Assembly: GCA_037134755.1 (NCBI GenBank)
Contig: JBAXLO010000209.1
Coordinates: 1-7,874 of the forward strand
Direction: 5' to 3'
Length of the DNA: 7,874 bases
From: JBAXLO01 sp037134755
GTDB lineage: Bacteria > Bacteroidota > Bacteroidia > Bacteroidales > JACABE01
In this document: one piece after another, positions 4,522 through 7,874 of the stretch
Layout of the letters: the number at the start of each line of letters is the position of its first letter
Position numbering within the stretch: position 1 is the first letter of the stretch
Notes under the pieces: model-generated
Told to the model about the DNA's origin: nothing
The model's database searches: none
Seen by the model: only the letters and a program-made list of their open reading frames with translations
Program-made: the position numbers and the translations under genes

Positions 4522-7500
4522 CTATCTTAATATTTCTAAACTACCTTGATATTTTACATCTTTAAGTACCCCTTTGGCAGTAAATACAACAAAATAAACA
4601 CCATCAGGCAATCCTTCACCATCAAAATCATTTTGATAATTAGATCTCTCATAAACTTTCTTGCCCCAACGATTATATATAATCAATGTGTTATCGGGAT
4701 ACGCTCCTGCTTGTAATCCTTTTATAACAAACTTATCATTAAAGCCATCATTATTTGGAGTAATCAAATTAGGAAAAGTCAAACTATCAGCAATAATCTG
4801 GATAGAATGAGTTGCGGTATCAGAGCATCCATGATCACCTACAACTATCATCTGGACATTGAAAGTTCCTATGTTTAAATAAGAATGTGAAGGATCTTTT
4901 CCAAAATCTGTTGATCCATCACCAAAAGTCCATGTATAAGTATAAGTAAATGGAGGAGTAGTTTCGTCAGTAAAGTTTACAGGAATACCTAATGTTCCAA
5001 TAGTTGGAGTCCATGTAAACTCAGCGTGAGGCTGAGAATATATTGTTATATCACTAAGATTAAAAGTAAGCTTGCATCCTAATGCAACAGCTGTTAAAGT
5101 TACAGGGTAAGTTCCCGCATGTGCAAAAGTGTGAGCAGGACTCATTATACTTGAAGAATCACCATCCCCAAAATGCCATAAATAGGTAAGTGCCCCTGCA
5201 CTTGCACTAAAGTTTATCGTTTTAGGTTCGCAACCTGATGTTGGATCTGCGGTTGGATTAATAACAGGTTTTGGATAAACTACAACCGTTATACTATCTT
5301 TAGATTTACATCCAAAAGTATTAGTCCCTGTTACTTTATATAGAGTTGTAACAACAGGATGGACAATAATGGGGTTGCTTGTTTCAGTAGTTGACCATAA
5401 GTAAGTACTTCCCCCCGAAGCTAATAAAGTAGCAGTGTCGCCAGTACAAATTGTATCAGGTGTTGCAGTTATAGTAATAGTTGGATTTGAATGAACTGTT
5501 AGGATAGTTATAATAGTACTGTCGCATCCTGCTGCTGCTGTGGTAAGATTATCAGTATAAGTGCCTGATGCTGTATAAGCATGAGAACCTACCTTAACAG
5601 TATCCCCTTCACAAATAGAAGTATCTTTCTGAATATTATAATTAGGATTAACTGTTAAGATTGTTGTAATAGTACTATCACAGCCTCCTACTGTTGTCAT
5701 GTGGTCTGTATAAGCACCTGATGTAGTATAAACATGTCCATTTACTGTAACAGATTGACCTTGGCAAATAGAAGGTGAGTTAACTATATTGTATGCTGTT
5801 TTAAGTGTCACTTTTAATATAAAAGCAATCCCTACACAACCACCTGTTGTAGGTGTAACAGTATAGGTAGCAGTATGTGATGTATTTGAAGGATTATTTG
5901 TTAGCAATCCCGATATGTTTGAAGGAGTCCCTACACTTGCTTGTTTGCCATCAATACCACTACCGATTGGCACTGGCCATGTATAAGTTGTTCCTGTTAA
6001 CACTACTCCATTTGTTACATTTACAGGTGTTACTATAAAAGGAATACCACTGCAAAGAGTATCAAACATACTTGTAATTGAAGATACAGGATTTATAGTT
6101 ACAGTTACTGTAAAAACATTACCCGTACATGCACTTGCTGTTGGTGTGACTGTATAAGTAGCAGTTTGTGATGTAATGCCTGTATTAGTGAGTGTTCCGC
6201 TGATGTTTGATGCATTAGTTCCTGCGGCTCCTCCTGTAAAACCAGTTCCTACTGGTGATAACCATGTATAAGTTGTTCCTGTAGGGACAATACCATTAAT
6301 TCCATTTTGAGGTGTTGATGTAAATAGAACTCCGCTGCATTCATTGGTTGTCATTGCTGTAATTGCAGGCATTGGATTTATGGTTACCGTTACCGTAAAC
6401 GGAGCACCCGTACAGTTTCCTGATGTTGGTGTGATCTGATAGGTAGCTGTCTGTGGTAGATTTGTGGGATTGGTTAATGATCCGCTAATTTCTGTTGCAT
6501 TTATGCCTGAAGCTCCACCTGTCATACCTCCTGAAACTATAGGTGCAGACCAGCTATAAGTAGTTCCTGATAATACAACTCCATTGGTAACATCTGTTGG
6601 TGTTACCGTGAACGATGAACCACTACAAGCAGTAGCAGTTATATTTGTAATCGAAGAAGCAGGGTTTACAGTTACAGTTACAATAAATGTTGCTCCCTGA
6701 AAAGCTCCAACTGTTGGTGTAACAGTATATGTTGCTGTCTTTGGTATACTTGTCCCATTTATAAGTGTTCCGCTGATATTGGTTGCATTTGTTCCTACTG
6801 CTCCACCTGTAAGACCTGAAGATAGAACCGGGATTGGCCAGCTATAAGTTGTTCCTGCAGGAACGATACCATTTACTCCATTCTGAGGATTTACTGTAAA
6901 TTGTACTCCGCTACAAGTTACCGTATCCATATTGTTTATTGCAAGTGCCGGATTTACCAATACTGTTACTGTAAAGGTATCGCCTACACAGCCTGCTCCT
7001 GATGTAGGTGTAACTATATATGTTGCATATAATGGGATGCTTGTTGGATTGGTTAGTAATCCGTTGATGTTTGTTCCACTGCCTGCCATTTCTCCTGTAA
7101 TGCCGTTATCAACTGTTGGGGCTGGCCATGTATAAGTAGTTCCTGTAGGAACTATGCCATTGGGTCCATTTGAAGGTGTCACACTAATTGAGTATCCACT
7201 ATAAACAGATGTGCTTATATTTGTAATAGCTGGTGGAGGATTTACTGTTATAATTACCGTAAATGGAGAACCCGGACAACCTACTCCAGGTACTGCTGTT
7301 GGGGTTATGGTATAGATTCCTGTTTGCTGTGTACTCGTTGCATTAACAAGTGTTCCACTGATATTTGTTGCATTTGTTTCTGTAGCTCCTCCTGTCATAT
7401 TACCGGTAACTAAAGGAACTGGCCAGCTAAAGGATGTCCCTGCCGGTACTACTCCGTTGGTTCCATTTATAGGGATTACTGTAAAAGGGACTCCACTACA

Positions 7501-7874
7501 TATGGTAGCAGTCATATTTGTTATAGCTGTTGCAGGATTTACAGTTACTGTTAGAGTAAATGGGGATCCGGTACAACCGTTTGCTTTGGGTGTTACCGTA
7601 TAGATTCCTGTTAGTGGATTATTTGTTGCATTGGTAAGTGTACCTGTAATGCTTGTGACATTAGTGCCAATAGCTCCTCCTGTTAAACCAGAGGGGAGAG
7701 TTGGTAGAGGCCAGCTATAAGTGATGCCAGTTGGAACAACACCATTAGTTCCATTTATAGGGATTACTGTAAACTGTAATCCACTACATATCGTATCATG
7801 CATATCAGTAACAGCAGGTGCAGGATTAACAGTTACCGTTACTGTAAAGTTTGCTCCTGTACAGCCTGCTGCTG
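4522..7874 (-). CDS. Large repeat-rich surface protein with type B T9SS sorting domain (N-terminus beyond window)
   Basis: The frame is open from the window edge to the TAA/TAG-class stop at 4522-4524, so 1116 residues are visible and the start lies outside. The in-frame ATG at 7803-7801 is inside a repeat and is not the start, since 23 further codons continue the repeat pattern to the edge. Order from N to C: seven ~96-residue PKD-like repeats (about 7827-5803, with an eighth implied at the edge), two 51-residue SICxG repeats (5772 to about 5490), an Ig-like module (5487 to about 5268, TICTGD then YLWSTT), a PKD domain (5265 to about 5030, YLWHFGDGDSS), a second PKD domain (5028 to about 4790, YTWTFGDGS), and the CHU_C-type C-terminal domain (4783-4525). 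This architecture is that of giant adhesins or matrix proteins exported by the type IX system and held at the cell surface. Its ligand is unknown. It has its own terminator and no visible partner genes. Confidence 0.93.
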   Translation of the reverse strand, partial: AAGCTGANFTVTVTVNPAPAVTDMHDTICSGLQFTVIPINGTNGVVPTGITYSWPLPTLPSGLTGGAIGTNVTSITGTLTNATNNPLTGIYTVTPKANGCTGSPFTLTVTVNPATAITNMTATICSGVPFTVIPINGTNGVVPAGTSFSWPVPLVTGNMTGGATETNATNISGTLVNATSTQQTGIYTITPTAVPGVGCPGSPFTVIITVNPPPAITNISTSVYSGYSISVTPSNGPNGIVPTGTTYTWPAPTVDNGITGEMAGSGTNINGLLTNPTSIPLYATYIVTPTSGAGCVGDTFTVTVLVNPALAINNMDTVTCSGVQFTVNPQNGVNGIVPAGTTYSWPIPVLSSGLTGGAVGTNATNISGTLINGTSIPKTATYTVTPTVGAFQGATFIVTVTVNPASSITNITATACSGSSFTVTPTDVTNGVVLSGTTYSWSAPIVSGGMTGGASGINATEISGSLTNPTNLPQTATYQITPTSGNCTGAPFTVTVTINPMPAITAMTTNECSGVLFTSTPQNGINGIVPTGTTYTWLSPVGTGFTGGAAGTNASNISGTLTNTGITSQTATYTVTPTASACTGNVFTVTVTINPVSSITSMFDTLCSGIPFIVTPVNVTNGVVLTGTTYTWPVPIGSGIDGKQASVGTPSNISGLLTNNPSNTSHTATYTVTPTTGGCVGIAFILKVTLKTAYNIVNSPSICQGQSVTVNGHVYTTSGAYTDHMTTVGGCDSTITTILTVNPNYNIQKDTSICEGDTVKVGSHAYTASGTYTDNLTTAAAGCDSTIITILTVHSNPTITITATPDTICTGDTATLLASGGSTYLWSTTETSNPIIVHPVVTTLYKVTGTNTFGCKSKDSITVVVYPKPVINPTADPTSGCEPKTINFSASAGALTYLWHFGDGDSSSIMSPAHTFAHAGTYPVTLTAVALGCKLTFNLSDITIYSQPHAEFTWTPTIGTLGIPVNFTDETTPPFTYTYTWTFGDGSTDFGKDPSHSYLNIGTFNVQMIVVGDHGCSDTATHSIQIIADSLTFPNLITPNNDGFNDKFVIKGLQAGAYPDNTLIIYNRWGKKVYERSNYQNDFDGEGLPDGVYFVVFTAKGVLKDVKYQGSLEILR
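4525..4783 (-). other. Type B (gliding-motility-associated) C-terminal sorting domain
   Basis: The last 86 residues show the family pattern: FPNLITPNNDGFNDKF, then IYNRWGKKVYE, then a DFDGEGLPDGVYFVVF segment and a closing strand ending in SLEILR. In characterised Bacteroidetes this domain directs export through the type IX secretion system. Type B domains are those that, in Flavobacterium, typically need a dedicated PorP/SprF-like partner; no such partner gene is in the window. Confidence 0.93.
5490..5772 (-). repeat. Two 51-residue SICxG repeats within the adhesin
   Basis: Two adjacent protein repeats begin at the SIC codons at 5772 and 5619, exactly 153 bases apart. Each runs SIC-(Q/E)-G, a V-x-V strand, G-x-x-Y-T-x-SG-x-YTD, GCDSTI-x-T-ILTV. 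The second has one extra alanine before GCDST. Each unit has two cysteines (SIC and GCDS) that could pair. Such modules are common in Bacteroidetes surface proteins next to type B sorting domains; their fold and ligand are not something I can tell from sequence. Confidence 0.88.
5803..7827 (-). repeat. Array of seven ~96-residue PKD-like repeats within the adhesin
   Basis: Units start at NP codons ending at 7827, 7539, 7242, 6954, 6666, 6378 and 6093, giving lengths of 96, 99, 96, 96, 96, 95 and about 97 residues. Each has NP-x-x-x-I-x-x-M, a first Cys in CSG, a GxxGVVPxGTTYSWP block, a TGGAxGTNxxxISGTLTN block, a TxTYTVTPTxGxC block with the second Cys, and an FTVTVTV strand leading into the next unit. 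The pattern fits the PKD-like domain family of Bacteroidetes adhesins. The array continues past the window edge: the visible 23 residues beyond the first unit's Met include GCTGANFTVTVTV, the end of the preceding unit. Confidence 0.92.

Noticed and set aside
6932..7135. Open frame on the + strand opposite the adhesin repeats
   Set aside because: It is an antisense shadow of the repeat array, with no start signals.
7801..7803. ATG as start codon of the large surface protein
   Set aside because: The frame stays open upstream to the window edge and the 23 extra codons continue the repeat pattern (GCTG, FTVTVTV, NPAP). The Met lies inside a repeat and no signal peptide follows it.

Overview
The window looks like chromosomal DNA of a Bacteroidota (Bacteroidetes) bacterium. 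Three things point there: AT-rich sequence with T-rich, A-rich intergenic DNA; two TAnnTTTG promoter elements of the Bacteroidetes type, placed just upstream of genes; and a giant cell-surface protein ending in a type B (gliding-motility-associated, CHU_C-like) C-terminal domain, the sorting signal of the type IX secretion system found in this phylum. I cannot name the genus.

Layout, left to right. Positions 1-63 may hold the last codons of a + strand gene cut by the window edge. Positions 78-204 hold a decayed copy of the 3' end of a ygbA-family gene (- strand, in-frame TGA). A + strand gene at 366-1280 encodes a secreted, probably outer-membrane beta-barrel protein of unknown function with its own promoter. 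Convergent to it, on the - strand and transcribed right to left, lies a compact cluster: ffh (signal recognition particle GTPase, 3965-2628), folD (methylene-THF dehydrogenase/cyclohydrolase, 2540-1659) and an intact ygbA-family gene (1631-1311) with a TTG start. A clear promoter sits just before ffh. The two ygbA 3' ends form a direct repeat about 1.24 kb apart that brackets the beta-barrel gene.

The non-coding gap 3966-4521 carries the ffh promoter, a seven-unit 21-bp tandem repeat (4180-4333), an AT-rich inverted repeat, and a strong intrinsic terminator (4445-4494) for the gene to its right. That gene fills the rest of the window on the - strand (4522 to beyond 7874). It is the C-terminal 1116 residues of a large surface adhesin-like protein: seven ~96-residue PKD-like repeats, two 51-residue SICxG repeats, an Ig-like module, two PKD domains and the type B sorting domain. 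Its N-terminus lies outside the window; the in-frame ATG at 7803-7801 is internal, not the start.

The ffh and folD genes are housekeeping functions (co-translational membrane targeting and one-carbon metabolism). The ygbA-family protein is a small cysteine-rich protein of a family linked to nitrosative stress in enterobacteria. The beta-barrel and the adhesin are surface proteins with no visible functional link to that cluster. I see no defence system, phage, transposase, CRISPR, rRNA or tRNA. The points most worth following are the 21-bp repeat array, the ygbA duplication scar, and the reciprocal loss of cysteines in adjacent adhesin repeats.
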